Positions 43,474-52,461 of a DNA stretch of 64,000 nucleotides are shown here, piece after piece. How positions within the stretch are numbered: the first letter of the stretch is position 1; every line of letters begins with the position of its first letter. Made by a program: the position numbers and the translations under genes. The notes below the pieces were generated by a model. It was given only the letters and a program-made list of their open reading frames with translations, did not search any database and was not told the DNA's origin. The stretch spans positions 1-64,000 of the forward strand of contig BJHH01000005.1 in the NCBI GenBank assembly GCA_014192065.1, in the 5' to 3' direction. The stretch is from Gemmatimonadota bacterium. Lineage in GTDB: Bacteria > Gemmatimonadota > Gemmatimonadetes > Gemmatimonadales > Gemmatimonadaceae.

Positions 43474-46167
43474 ATGATGCGAAATCAGCTACTGCTGCGC
43501 CGGACGACCGGAGCCCTGCTCGGCCTCACGATGGCCGTGGCGCCGCTCTTGGCCCAAGGCAACCAGGACGCCAACAGCGCGATCAAGGCCAGTAAGGATC
43601 TACTGGCGAAGGAAGGGTACCAGGTCCCGCCGCCAGACATCGCGAAGCTGGTGCTCGCGCCACGGCACCTGAACGTGTCGCTGTCTAACGGCAGCCCCGA
43701 CCGCAAGCACTTTCTCCGCGAGGAGAGCGAAGGCATGCCGAGTGTGCAGACGTTTGGAAAGCCGCATGTGTACTACGGTGGCGTACAGGTGGATCCGAAG
43801 GCGAACCGGGCGCGCGTGCTCACGACCCGCGGCTCGGTGGGCCTTTCGCTCATCGATCCGCTGACTGGCAAGTCCACCTCGCTCGAAGTGCCAAAGGGCG
43901 CAACGGTGACGAGCCCAGCCTGGTCTCCGGACAGCAAGCAAATCGCATACATCGCGAACTTCGAGGCGGCCTCGCACCTGTTCGTCGCGGATCTCGCGAC
44001 GATGAAGTCGGTGCAGATCACCAAGACGCCATTGCTGGCGACGCTGGTGACGACGGTGGATTGGTCGGCCGATGGCAAAGGCGTGCTGGTCGTCCTGGTG
44101 CCCGAGGGCCGTGGCGCTGAACCAAAGAAGCCTGACATTGCCACCGGCCCGCTGGTGCGGCTCTGGACCGACGGCGTGAAGTCACCGCAGCGTCAGTTCT
44201 GGAGCTTGATGGAAGAGCCGTATGAATTCGAACAACTCAAGTACCACACCACGGGCCAGCTCGCCGTGATTGACGTCAAGACAAAGCTCGCCAAGAAAAT
44301 CGGCGTGCCGGCCATGATCCAGAGCGTTGATGCCGCGCCGGACGGCCAGTACTACCGAGTGTCGACGATGCTGGAGCCGTTCTCCTACATGGTGCAGGTA
44401 TCGAGCTTCAGTACTCTCGACGCGCTCTGGGACGCAAACGGCAAACAGGTGGCGGAGCTCGAGAAGCGTTTGTTGCGTGAGCAGCCAGATTCGACGCAGG
44501 CCGGAGCCGGCTTCGGCGGGCGCGGCGGAGCTGCTGGCCCAACGGGCAAGCGACTCCTTGCCTGGATGCCGAACGGTCAGGGGATGTATTACGTGGCGCC
44601 AGATTCCGCACCAGCCGGTGGCCGTGCGGGTGGCGGGGCGGGTCGTGGCGGTGCAGGCGGCGGTGCAGGCGGCGGTGCTGCCCGTCGCGAGCGCGTGATG
44701 CAGTGGTCGCCGCCCTACGGCGCGGCAGACACCAAGGTGCTCTACCAAGCCGACGGCGCCATCGCGTCGCTCGTGTGGACTGACGACGCCAAGCAGCTCT
44801 TCGTCGGCGTTTCGGCGAACAACATGGGCGAGATCTACCACGTGGACCTCGCGACTCCGGCGGAAAAGCACACCATCGTGCGTCAGCGGATGTACACGCC
44901 GGCCTTCTCCGCCGGCGGTCGTGGCGGTCGTGGCGGCGGCGGTGGCGGCGGCGGCGGACGGGGTGTGAGCGTCCAGGACGACTCGGTGCAGTTCTTCGGG
45001 AATCCCGGGAGCATGCTGACGCGCCGCGGCACGACGGCAGGACAGGTGGCGATTGTTTCCACCGACGGCAGCGTGTTCCTTTCGGGTACGCAGTACTCGC
45101 CGAACTATCTGCAGAACGCGCCGCGTGATTTCATCGACAAGATCGCGATCAAGACCGGACAGAAGACCCGCCTGTTCGATGGCGCGACCGACGCGGCCGA
45201 AGACTTTGTCCAGGCGCTCGACGACGACCTGTCGAAGGCGATCGTGTCGCGGCAGTCGGCGAAGCAGGTAGCAGACGCCTATCTCCGTGACATGAAGGCG
45301 GGGACGATGACGAAGCTCACGGCGAACAAGGACTACACGCCAGAGTTCACGAGTGCCGTGCGAAAGCGGATCACCGTGACACGGCCTGACGGCATCCGGT
45401 TCGTCGTGAAGGTGACGCTGCCCCCGAACTATCAGCAGGGCACGCGGCTTCCCGGAATGTTCTGGTTCTATCCGGGCGAGTTTACGGAGCAGGTGGCGCT
45501 CGACCGCACGCTGCGCACCGAAAACATCAACAGCTTCCCGAACGGCGGTCCGCGCACGATCGAGTACCTCGCGCTGCAGGGCTACGCCGTAGCGAACTTC
45601 AATCCGCCGGTCATGGGTGAAGAAGGGCGGATGAACGACAACTACATCCGCGACCTCGTGACGAACCTTTCGGCCGTGATCGACGAGCTCGACCGGCAGG
45701 GATTCATCGACCGTACGCGGCTCGGGATCGGCGGACACAGTTATGGCGGGTTCAGTACGATGAACGCCCTGGCGCACACGCCGTTCTTCAAGGCCGGCAT
45801 CGCGGGCGACGGCATGTACAACCGGTCGCTCACGCCGACAGCATTCCAGAGTGAGCGTCGTGACTTCTGGCAGGCGCAGAAGACCTACCTCGAAATGTCG
45901 CCCTTCATGTATGCCGACAAGATCACAGGAGCAACGCTCTTGTATCACTCGCTCGAGGATCAGAACGTCGGCACCGCGCCGGAAAGCTCGGTTCGCATGA
46001 TGCAGGCGCTGCGGGCAAACGGAAAAGTGTCGTCGCTCTTCATGTATCCCTATGAAGACCACGGCCCAGCGACGAAGGAAAGCGACCTGGACCAGTGGGC
46101 GCGGTGGACGGCGTGGCTGGACATCTATGTCAAAAACGCCAATGTGTCGAAACCGGTAGTTCCGTAG
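43474..46167 (+). CDS. secreted S9 family peptidase
   Basis: About 897 residues from the ATG at 43474, with a signal peptide ending LLAQ. A propeller-like N-terminal part is interrupted by three Gly/Arg-rich inserts (near 44508-44540, 44620-44685 and 44908-44970). The C-terminal alpha/beta hydrolase shows Ser in GIGGHSYGGFST, Asp in SLEDQNVG and His in YEDHGP. The family cleaves oligopeptides, often after Pro or as dipeptidyl peptidases. It is the first of three S9 genes on this strand. Confidence 0.9.
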   Translation: MMRNQLLLRRTTGALLGLTMAVAPLLAQGNQDANSAIKASKDLLAKEGYQVPPPDIAKLVLAPRHLNVSLSNGSPDRKHFLREESEGMPSVQTFGKPHVYYGGVQVDPKANRARVLTTRGSVGLSLIDPLTGKSTSLEVPKGATVTSPAWSPDSKQIAYIANFEAASHLFVADLATMKSVQITKTPLLATLVTTVDWSADGKGVLVVLVPEGRGAEPKKPDIATGPLVRLWTDGVKSPQRQFWSLMEEPYEFEQLKYHTTGQLAVIDVKTKLAKKIGVPAMIQSVDAAPDGQYYRVSTMLEPFSYMVQVSSFSTLDALWDANGKQVAELEKRLLREQPDSTQAGAGFGGRGGAAGPTGKRLLAWMPNGQGMYYVAPDSAPAGGRAGGGAGRGGAGGGAGGGAARRERVMQWSPPYGAADTKVLYQADGAIASLVWTDDAKQLFVGVSANNMGEIYHVDLATPAEKHTIVRQRMYTPAFSAGGRGGRGGGGGGGGGRGVSVQDDSVQFFGNPGSMLTRRGTTAGQVAIVSTDGSVFLSGTQYSPNYLQNAPRDFIDKIAIKTGQKTRLFDGATDAAEDFVQALDDDLSKAIVSRQSAKQVADAYLRDMKAGTMTKLTANKDYTPEFTSAVRKRITVTRPDGIRFVVKVTLPPNYQQGTRLPGMFWFYPGEFTEQVALDRTLRTENINSFPNGGPRTIEYLALQGYAVANFNPPVMGEEGRMNDNYIRDLVTNLSAVIDELDRQGFIDRTRLGIGGHSYGGFSTMNALAHTPFFKAGIAGDGMYNRSLTPTAFQSERRDFWQAQKTYLEMSPFMYADKITGATLLYHSLEDQNVGTAPESSVRMMQALRANGKVSSLFMYPYEDHGPATKESDLDQWARWTAWLDIYVKNANVSKPVVP

Positions 46168-46397
46168 TGGTTCGCTGGCGGTAGTTGAACGACGACGGGG
46201 GAGCGGCTGCGCGAGTTGCGCGGTCGTTCCCCTGAGTCGTTAACGAGATCGGCTCGGCGGTCTAGACCTCTACGCGAGGGTCGTTCTTCGCCATCGGTAC
46301 CGCCGCGGGCGCAGTGGCGGCCAGAAAATGGCGCTGACGGCCCTGAGAGGCGAAGTTGAGACGGTCGGTTTTGGAGTCCACCACCAGGAGTTATCCG
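46168..46397. other. intergenic region with imperfect hairpin
   Basis: This 230-base gap between two S9 genes contains an imperfect hairpin (AACGAC 46188-46193 and GGGGGA 46197-46202 pairing with TTCCCC 46227-46232 and GTCGTT 46236-46241). It may be a terminator. No gene is seen. Confidence 0.4.
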
Positions 46398-48428
46398 ATG
46401 CGCCGTTCCGAAGCCGTTGTTGCGTTCATGCTCTCGCTCGCCGTCGTTGCACCCGTGGTGCGATCAAGCGCACAGGGCGGCACGAAACGTCTGCTTGGGA
46501 TCGAGGACTACTACCGCATCAAGACGATTGGCGGCGTGACGCTCTCACCTGACGGCCAGACCGTGACATTCACGGTGAGTATGCGCAACGAGGAAAACAA
46601 TGGCAACACGACTGAATCGTGGATGGTGCCGTGGGACGGTTCAGCGCCAGCGCGCCGCGTCACGGCGGACACCGGGAGTATCGGTGCGAGCGGTCGAGGC
46701 GGTCGTGGTGGTCGTGGTGGGGATGGCGCGTCGGCGATGCGGAGCTCCGACGGCCAGTGGCTGTTTGCGATTCGTGACGTGGCGCCGCCGGTGCGGCAAT
46801 TGGCTGCTGACACGCCATTCGAAAAGCGGCACGCCGAACGCTTCAAGGGCATTCAGTTCGACTGGCTCGACTATCAGCGCGACGGCGGGCAGTATCCGCT
46901 GCCCAATGTCGCCGATCCATATGTGAGCCCGCCGCAGGAGATTTTTGTTGCCCCGAGCGTTGGCCGTGGGGCCACTGGCGGAGCAGAACGCCAGCTCACG
47001 AAGATGGGACTGCGACCAAGTGGCGCACAGTGGAGCAACGACGGCACACGGATCCTCTTTACCGGTGATTCGCTCTACCGGTCTGAAAAGTCGTACGGCC
47101 GCTCAGAAGCGTTCCTCGTGACTGTCGCGGACGGCAAGATCACGCGGCTCACGCCCGACGCTCGCCAGGACTATCGCGGCGCACGCTATTCGCCCGACGG
47201 AAGGTGGATTCTTCTGACGCGACAACTCACGACCGACCACGTGATCGCGAAGAAGCTCAATTACGGAGGCGCGACCGACCTCGTGGTCATTCCGGCCGCC
47301 GGCGGGGCGGAACGAAACCTCACCGAGACTTGGGACTATCTCCCGAGCAATCCGCAGTGGAGCCCCGACGGCAAGTCCATCTACTTCACGGGCGGCGTCG
47401 GCGGCACGGTGCATCTCTTCCACGTGTCACCCGAAGGCGGGGCGGTGCAGGCGATGACCGCGGGGGAACGCCGGATTGCGGACCTCTCGATGGACCGCGC
47501 CATGCAGCGCATTGCGTACACCGTGGCGACGTTCGACGCGCCGTCGGAAATCTGGTCGGCGACGATTGACGGGAAGAACGAGCGCCAGCTCACGCGGGTC
47601 CACGACGACTTCACCGCCGGGATCGCGCTCGCGCGCGCCGAACGGCAGCAGTTCAAGAGTGCCGATGGCACGGCGGTCGAGGGGTGGTTACTGTTGCCAG
47701 CCGGCTATCGCGCAGGCGGCACAACACTGCCGCTGATTGTGAACAGCCATGGCGGGCCGCACAGCGCCATTCAGTACGGCTTCAACTTCAAGAACCAGTA
47801 CTTCGCCGCCAACGGGTACGCAGTGCTCGAGGTGAACTTCCGGAGCTCCACGGGCTACGGGGAGAAGTTTCTCTGGGGCACGTGGGGCGCGTGGGGCACC
47901 AAAGACGGCCAGGATGTGATGGCGGGTGTAGACCACGTGATCGCGAAGTACGGCCTCGATCGGAAGCGCGTCGCGAGCATTGGCCATTCGTACGGCGGCT
48001 TCATGACCAACTGGCTGATCACGCAGTATCCCGACCGTTTTGCCGCTGCCGCGTCTGGTGCCGGGATCGTGAACTGGATGAGCGACTACGGCAATGCCGA
48101 CATCGCGCGCACCAAGGAGACGGAGTTCTTCGGCAAGCCTTGGGAAGCGCAAGCGCGCGAGGTGATGATCAAGCAGTCACCGCTCACGTACGCCGGGCGC
48201 GCGAAGACGCCGACGCTTTTCATCAATGGTGAAATCGACCGCCGGGTGCCGTTCTCGGAGAACGAACAGCTCTACGTGGCGCTCAAGAAGAACGGCGTCG
48301 AGGCGAAGATGATCCAGTACGCCGATCAGCCGCACGGGATTTCAGGCCATTGGAACAACGTGCACCGGATGCTCAACGAGCGCGGGTGGTTCGACAAGTA
48401 CATGAAGTCGGCGCAGGTGGTGCCGTAG
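46398..48428 (+). CDS. secreted S9 family dipeptidyl/acylaminoacyl peptidase
   Basis: A 676-residue protein. The ATG at 46398 follows CAGGAG; the frame is open to 46356. A signal peptide is followed by a WD40-like/TolB-like propeller (repeated SPDG-type strands) with one Gly/Arg-rich insert (GRGGRGGRGG, about 46695-46722). The hydrolase domain has the oxyanion motif NSHGGP, Ser in IGHSYGGFM, Asp in NGEIDRRVP and His in QPHGISGH. This fits acylaminoacyl-peptidase-like S9C enzymes. Confidence 0.92.
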   Translation: MRRSEAVVAFMLSLAVVAPVVRSSAQGGTKRLLGIEDYYRIKTIGGVTLSPDGQTVTFTVSMRNEENNGNTTESWMVPWDGSAPARRVTADTGSIGASGRGGRGGRGGDGASAMRSSDGQWLFAIRDVAPPVRQLAADTPFEKRHAERFKGIQFDWLDYQRDGGQYPLPNVADPYVSPPQEIFVAPSVGRGATGGAERQLTKMGLRPSGAQWSNDGTRILFTGDSLYRSEKSYGRSEAFLVTVADGKITRLTPDARQDYRGARYSPDGRWILLTRQLTTDHVIAKKLNYGGATDLVVIPAAGGAERNLTETWDYLPSNPQWSPDGKSIYFTGGVGGTVHLFHVSPEGGAVQAMTAGERRIADLSMDRAMQRIAYTVATFDAPSEIWSATIDGKNERQLTRVHDDFTAGIALARAERQQFKSADGTAVEGWLLLPAGYRAGGTTLPLIVNSHGGPHSAIQYGFNFKNQYFAANGYAVLEVNFRSSTGYGEKFLWGTWGAWGTKDGQDVMAGVDHVIAKYGLDRKRVASIGHSYGGFMTNWLITQYPDRFAAAASGAGIVNWMSDYGNADIARTKETEFFGKPWEAQAREVMIKQSPLTYAGRAKTPTLFINGEIDRRVPFSENEQLYVALKKNGVEAKMIQYADQPHGISGHWNNVHRMLNERGWFDKYMKSAQVVP

Positions 48429-48579
48429 CGGGCAGCACAAACTCATCATCGCCCAACGCACTGCCTGGCCTCCGTTCGCTTGGGCAATCCCGGTTGCCGA
48501 GTCGCCGCCGCACTGGCAACTTGCCTCGGAAGTGTTCCAGTACCACCGCTACCTGAATCGATCGCCCTTGAGGTGTTCC

Positions 48580-50814
48580 GTGCGCATTCGTCTCGCCCTG
48601 TTCCTGACGTTCGCCGCCGCCGCTACGGCCGCCGCCCAACAGCCGTACACGCCGAAGGTCGTCACCGCCGACGACTACGCCCGCGCCGAGAAGTCCTTAG
48701 CGACGGCTCTTACTCCGCTCGCGACTGGCGGCAGTGTCAGCGCGAACTGGCTGCCAGATGACCGGCTCTGGTACCGCAACACGACGCTGAGCGGGAGCGA
48801 GGTGATCCTCGTTGACCCAGCCAAGAAAACGCGGGTGATCTGCGACGCGACACTGAGCAATTGCCCCGGTGTCCCCGCCGACGCCCACGCCGCCGCCGGT
48901 GGCGGGCGCGGTGGACGGGGCGCGCCGCCTGCCGCCGGTGGTGGACGCGGCGGTCGAGGCGCTGTTGCTGGGCCGCCGCTCACGACGTCGCCCGACGGCA
49001 AACTCGGCGCCTTCATCAAGGACTACAATCTCTGGGTGCGCGACGTCGCGACCGGTCGCGACCGGCAACTGACGACCGATGGCATCAAGGATTTTGGCTA
49101 CGCCACCGACAATGCCGGCTGGGCCACGAGTGACCGTGCGATTCTCCTCTGGTCGCCGGACTCGAAGAAGCTCGCGACGCAGCAACAGGACGAACGGAAA
49201 GTCGGCGAGTGGCACCTCACGTCGACGCGCACGGGACGGCCAGAACTCCGTTCGTGGAAATATCCGCTCCCTGGCGACAGCGTCGTCCAGATGGTGCACC
49301 GCGTGATCATCGAGGTCGAGTCGGCGAAGATGGTCCGGCTCAAAATGAATCCAGACTTCCACCGCGCGACGCTTGGCGACAACATCAGCATGAGCGACTA
49401 CAAGTGGAGCCCGGACGGCAGCAAGCTCGCGCTCGCGTCCACGCCCCGCGATCACAAGGCCGCGGTGCTTCGTGTGGCGGACGCGATCACGGGCGATGTG
49501 CGCGATGTGATGGAAGAGACGAGCACGACGCACTTCGAGTCAGTGACCGGATGGCAGGTGCTCTGGGCCACGAACGAACTGCTCTGGTACTCACAGCGAG
49601 ACGACTGGGGCCAGCTCTACCTTTACGACCTCACGACGGGAAAACTCAAGAATAAGGTCACGAGCGGTGAAGGCCCGGTGACGCAGATCGTGCGCGTGGA
49701 CGACAAGGCGCGCACGCTCTGGTACATGGCCAACGGTCGCGAAGCGGGCCAGGATCCGTACTTCGCACATGCGTACCGCATCGGACTGGATGGCAAAGGT
49801 CCGCAGGTGTCGCTCACGCCCGATGACGGCACGCACGGCATTCAGTTGAGTCCGAGCGGCAAGTATCTAGTGGACACCTACTCGAAGCCCGACGTACCGC
49901 CGGTCGTGTCGCTTCGAGATGCCGCCGGCAAGTTGGTGATGCCGCTCGAGGCGATGGACATCGCCCGCCTGGTTGCCTCGGGCTGGAAGCCAACGGTGCC
50001 GATCAAGGTCAAGGCTGATGACGGCAAGACCGACATCTACGGTGTGATGTTCACGCCAGCGAACTTCGATCCCTCGAAGAAATATCCGATCATTAACAAC
50101 GCATATCCTGGTCCGCAGAGCGGAAGCGTGGGGTCGCGCACGTTCAGCGCAGCACGTGGCGACAAGCAAGCGCTCGCCGACCTCGGCTTTATTGTCGTGT
50201 CGATCGACGGACGCGGAACGCCGGGCCGCTCAAAGTCGTTCCACGATTCCTATTACGGCCGGATGGGGCGCGACAACACGATTCCCGACCAGGTGGCCGG
50301 AATGAAGGATCTCGCGCGGCAGTATCCGTTCGTCGACCTCGACCGCGCGGGGATGTGGGGCCATTCGGGTGGTGGCTTCATCACCGCCGACGCGATGTTC
50401 CGTTATCCGGACTTCTTCAAGGTCGGCATTGCTGAGTCGGGCAATCACGACCAGCGTCTCTACGAAGATGATTGGGGTGAGCGGTATCAGGGTCTGCTCA
50501 CGCGGAACCCCGACGGCACCGACAACTATGATATCGAGGCCAACCAGACGTTCGCGAAGAACCTGAAAGGCAAGCTGTTGCTCGCGCATGGCACGATGGA
50601 CAACAACGTGCCGCCCGACAACACACTGCTGGTCGCGGATGCACTTATCAAGGCGAACAAGTCGTTCGATCTATTGATGATTCCCAATGCTGGACATGGT
50701 TACGGGACCGCATCGAACTACATGATGCGCCGCCGCTGGGACTACTTCGTGCAATACCTGCTCGGCGCCGAACCGCCGAAGGATTACGAAATTGGCAAGC
50801 GACTGGTCCCCTGA
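48580..50814 (+). CDS. secreted S9 family peptidase, DPP-IV-like
   Basis: About 744 residues. I chose the GTG at 48580 because TTGAGG precedes it and it puts the signal peptide (LALFLTFAAAATAAAQ) at the N-terminus; the frame extends upstream to 48532. The DPP-IV-type N-terminal propeller carries two Gly/Arg-rich inserts (48895-48965). The hydrolase domain has Ser in GMWGHSGGGF, Asp in HGTMDNNVPP and His in NAGHGYG. A long perfect palindrome follows the gene. Confidence 0.9.
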   Translation: MRIRLALFLTFAAAATAAAQQPYTPKVVTADDYARAEKSLATALTPLATGGSVSANWLPDDRLWYRNTTLSGSEVILVDPAKKTRVICDATLSNCPGVPADAHAAAGGGRGGRGAPPAAGGGRGGRGAVAGPPLTTSPDGKLGAFIKDYNLWVRDVATGRDRQLTTDGIKDFGYATDNAGWATSDRAILLWSPDSKKLATQQQDERKVGEWHLTSTRTGRPELRSWKYPLPGDSVVQMVHRVIIEVESAKMVRLKMNPDFHRATLGDNISMSDYKWSPDGSKLALASTPRDHKAAVLRVADAITGDVRDVMEETSTTHFESVTGWQVLWATNELLWYSQRDDWGQLYLYDLTTGKLKNKVTSGEGPVTQIVRVDDKARTLWYMANGREAGQDPYFAHAYRIGLDGKGPQVSLTPDDGTHGIQLSPSGKYLVDTYSKPDVPPVVSLRDAAGKLVMPLEAMDIARLVASGWKPTVPIKVKADDGKTDIYGVMFTPANFDPSKKYPIINNAYPGPQSGSVGSRTFSAARGDKQALADLGFIVVSIDGRGTPGRSKSFHDSYYGRMGRDNTIPDQVAGMKDLARQYPFVDLDRAGMWGHSGGGFITADAMFRYPDFFKVGIAESGNHDQRLYEDDWGERYQGLLTRNPDGTDNYDIEANQTFAKNLKGKLLLAHGTMDNNVPPDNTLLVADALIKANKSFDLLMIPNAGHGYGTASNYMMRRRWDYFVQYLLGAEPPKDYEIGKRLVP

Positions 50815-50830
50815 GCTATCAGCTGACAGG

Positions 50831-50864
50831 CACCGTGGCGGCGATCGCGATCGCCGCCACGGTG
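50831..50864. terminator. 34-base perfect palindrome, bidirectional terminator
   Basis: CACCGTGGCGGCGATCG is followed at once by its exact reverse complement (17 + 17 bases). It lies between the convergent S9 gene and the amidohydrolase operon and can form a very stable hairpin on either strand. No T-tract is present. Confidence 0.7.
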
Positions 50865-50878
50865 AGAGCGGCGTTCGA

Positions 50879-51640
50879 TTAGTCGAACATCGCCGCGGGG
50901 TCGCCGAGCGGGGCGGTCGCTAGGTCGTCTGGGAGTAGTTCGAGATTCGCCTTGGGCGACTGCACGAGCCGAAGCGGCCACTGCGAGCCAAAGACAAAGC
51001 GTGTCGATCCCATGCTCCGGAACAGCTTTGCCAGGTGATCGTCGGGCGGGCCCCAGATCCAGCTGATGTCCCAGAGTACACGCGACTGTTCGAGAGGCGT
51101 GAGACCCCAATGCACTTCTTCGATGAGATCGCGGCCAGCGGCGCAGACCACGAGTCGCACGTCGCTACCGGCGCGAGCGAGTGCGCGGATCGCTGCGCCG
51201 GTCAGGTCGCCAAAGGTGTCAGCCGCTTTGCGCTGGCGAAGATCCTCGAACCGAACCGTGAGTACGACCGGCAGCTCTCGCTCCCCACAGGCGATGGCGA
51301 GGTCGGCTAACGCGCGATCGCCAGCTGCCATTCGCCACTGCGGCGGAAAGGCGCGAATCGCCGCTGCACCCGCCCTCGCTGCGCCATCGAGTTCGGTCTT
51401 CCAGTCCGGCCGGTCGGGGCGAATTGTCGGAGCGGGTGAGAGAATCTCTCGGTGCGGTTCGAGCGCGCCGTAAAGCTCGGTGTTTCCCGCTGCCGGATTG
51501 TCGGCGAACGCTGATGGCAGGTGACCGACCCAGGCATGCGCGATGCCTTCGCGCTCCATCACGCGCGCCAGAATCGCGGGCTCTGGATGTGGCACCTGCC
51601 GGAACGGATACGATCCGATGAACACCGACGGATCGATCAT
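50879..51640 (-). CDS. amidohydrolase-related TIM-barrel protein
   Basis: The 253-residue protein resembles amidohydrolase_2 family members (GSYPFRQVPHPEPA, WDISWIWGPPDDHL, FVFGSQWPLRL near the C-terminus). The usual N-terminal HxH metal motif is not obvious (IGSYPFR stands in its place), so it may be metal-free or non-catalytic. It is the last gene of the minus-strand operon, and its start overlaps the stop of the upstream gene (ATGA, 51637-51640). Confidence 0.7.
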   Translation of the reverse strand: MIDPSVFIGSYPFRQVPHPEPAILARVMEREGIAHAWVGHLPSAFADNPAAGNTELYGALEPHREILSPAPTIRPDRPDWKTELDGAARAGAAAIRAFPPQWRMAAGDRALADLAIACGERELPVVLTVRFEDLRQRKAADTFGDLTGAAIRALARAGSDVRLVVCAAGRDLIEEVHWGLTPLEQSRVLWDISWIWGPPDDHLAKLFRSMGSTRFVFGSQWPLRLVQSPKANLELLPDDLATAPLGDPAAMFD

Positions 51641-52461
51641 CGCGCGAACGCCTTGTCGCCGAAGATCCGGACGGCGTTTCGCCAGCGAATATCCTCAAGG
51701 TCATCAGGGGAGCACAGCCCGGTCGCGTCAAGTGCGCGCAGTTTGGCGAGACCAGTTTCCATCGTGAGATCGGTGCCAAAGAGCAATCGCTGCGACGTGA
51801 GCGCCTTGATGGCGTCGTCGAGCATGCCGCGATCCACACCGCTGCCAGAAATATCGGGCAAGATGTTGGGTACGTCCTTCACGGCGGGGAAGGTGTGCTG
51901 GTAGTCGCCACCGCCTCCGATATGCGCGAGGATGAACCAGACTGTGGGGTGCCGGCGCGCGAGCTTCGCGAGATCCGCGCCGTCGGAGATCTCCTGATTG
52001 GGCCACTCGCGCGTACGGTGCTGCCAGATGTGATGGAGGATCGGGAGTTGCTTCGCCGCCGCGAGCTCGCAAATGGGGTCAAGCAGCGGATCGTCAGCAC
52101 GACGGCTCGCGAGTAGTTTCACGCCGATCGCACCAGCGGCCACGCATCGATCGATCTCGTCAAGCGCATGATCGGTGTGGTTCGGGTTCACGGTCACGAG
52201 CATGCGCACGCGCGCGCCTTCCTTGGCGCAGATCTCGAGCATCGCATCGTTACCCGAAGTGGCGTCGGCTGGCGATGGGAAGTAGGTCGGCGAGGTGAAG
52301 CCGTAGCTGCCAAGTACCGACGCGACATGACAAGTGATGCCCATCGTGTCGCCTGCGCGGAACCGCGCCGCGTTCACATCACGCCAGTCGGAGCGTCCAC
52401 AACCAGCGTGCAGGAAGTGTGCGTGCGCGTCGATGAGCGGCGAAGCGTTCACCACGGTCAC
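51637..52461 (-). CDS. amidohydrolase 2 family metal-dependent hydrolase
   Basis: 274 residues from a GTG at 52461 that overlaps the aminotransferase stop (GTGA). The metal motif LIDAHAHFLH is at the N-terminus, with later LHHIWQH, LAHIGGGG and GTDLTMETG giving the remaining His and Asp ligands of an amidohydrolase barrel. The family includes decarboxylases, lactonases and deacylases. It pairs with the following degenerate amidohydrolase, possibly as a heteromer. The substrate is unknown. Confidence 0.82.
   Translation of the reverse strand: MTVVNASPLIDAHAHFLHAGCGRSDWRDVNAARFRAGDTMGITCHVASVLGSYGFTSPTYFPSPADATSGNDAMLEICAKEGARVRMLVTVNPNHTDHALDEIDRCVAAGAIGVKLLASRRADDPLLDPICELAAAKQLPILHHIWQHRTREWPNQEISDGADLAKLARRHPTVWFILAHIGGGGDYQHTFPAVKDVPNILPDISGSGVDRGMLDDAIKALTSQRLLFGTDLTMETGLAKLRALDATGLCSPDDLEDIRWRNAVRIFGDKAFAR

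Noticed and set aside
44182-46062. A 626-codon open frame on the minus strand opposite an S9 peptidase
   Set aside because: High-GC coding DNA often leaves the opposite frame open; it has no domain and the plus-strand peptidase has full catalytic motifs.
43474-50814. Three S9 genes as a recent tandem duplication
   Set aside because: Their sequences, propeller types and catalytic surroundings differ strongly (three distinct S9 branches).
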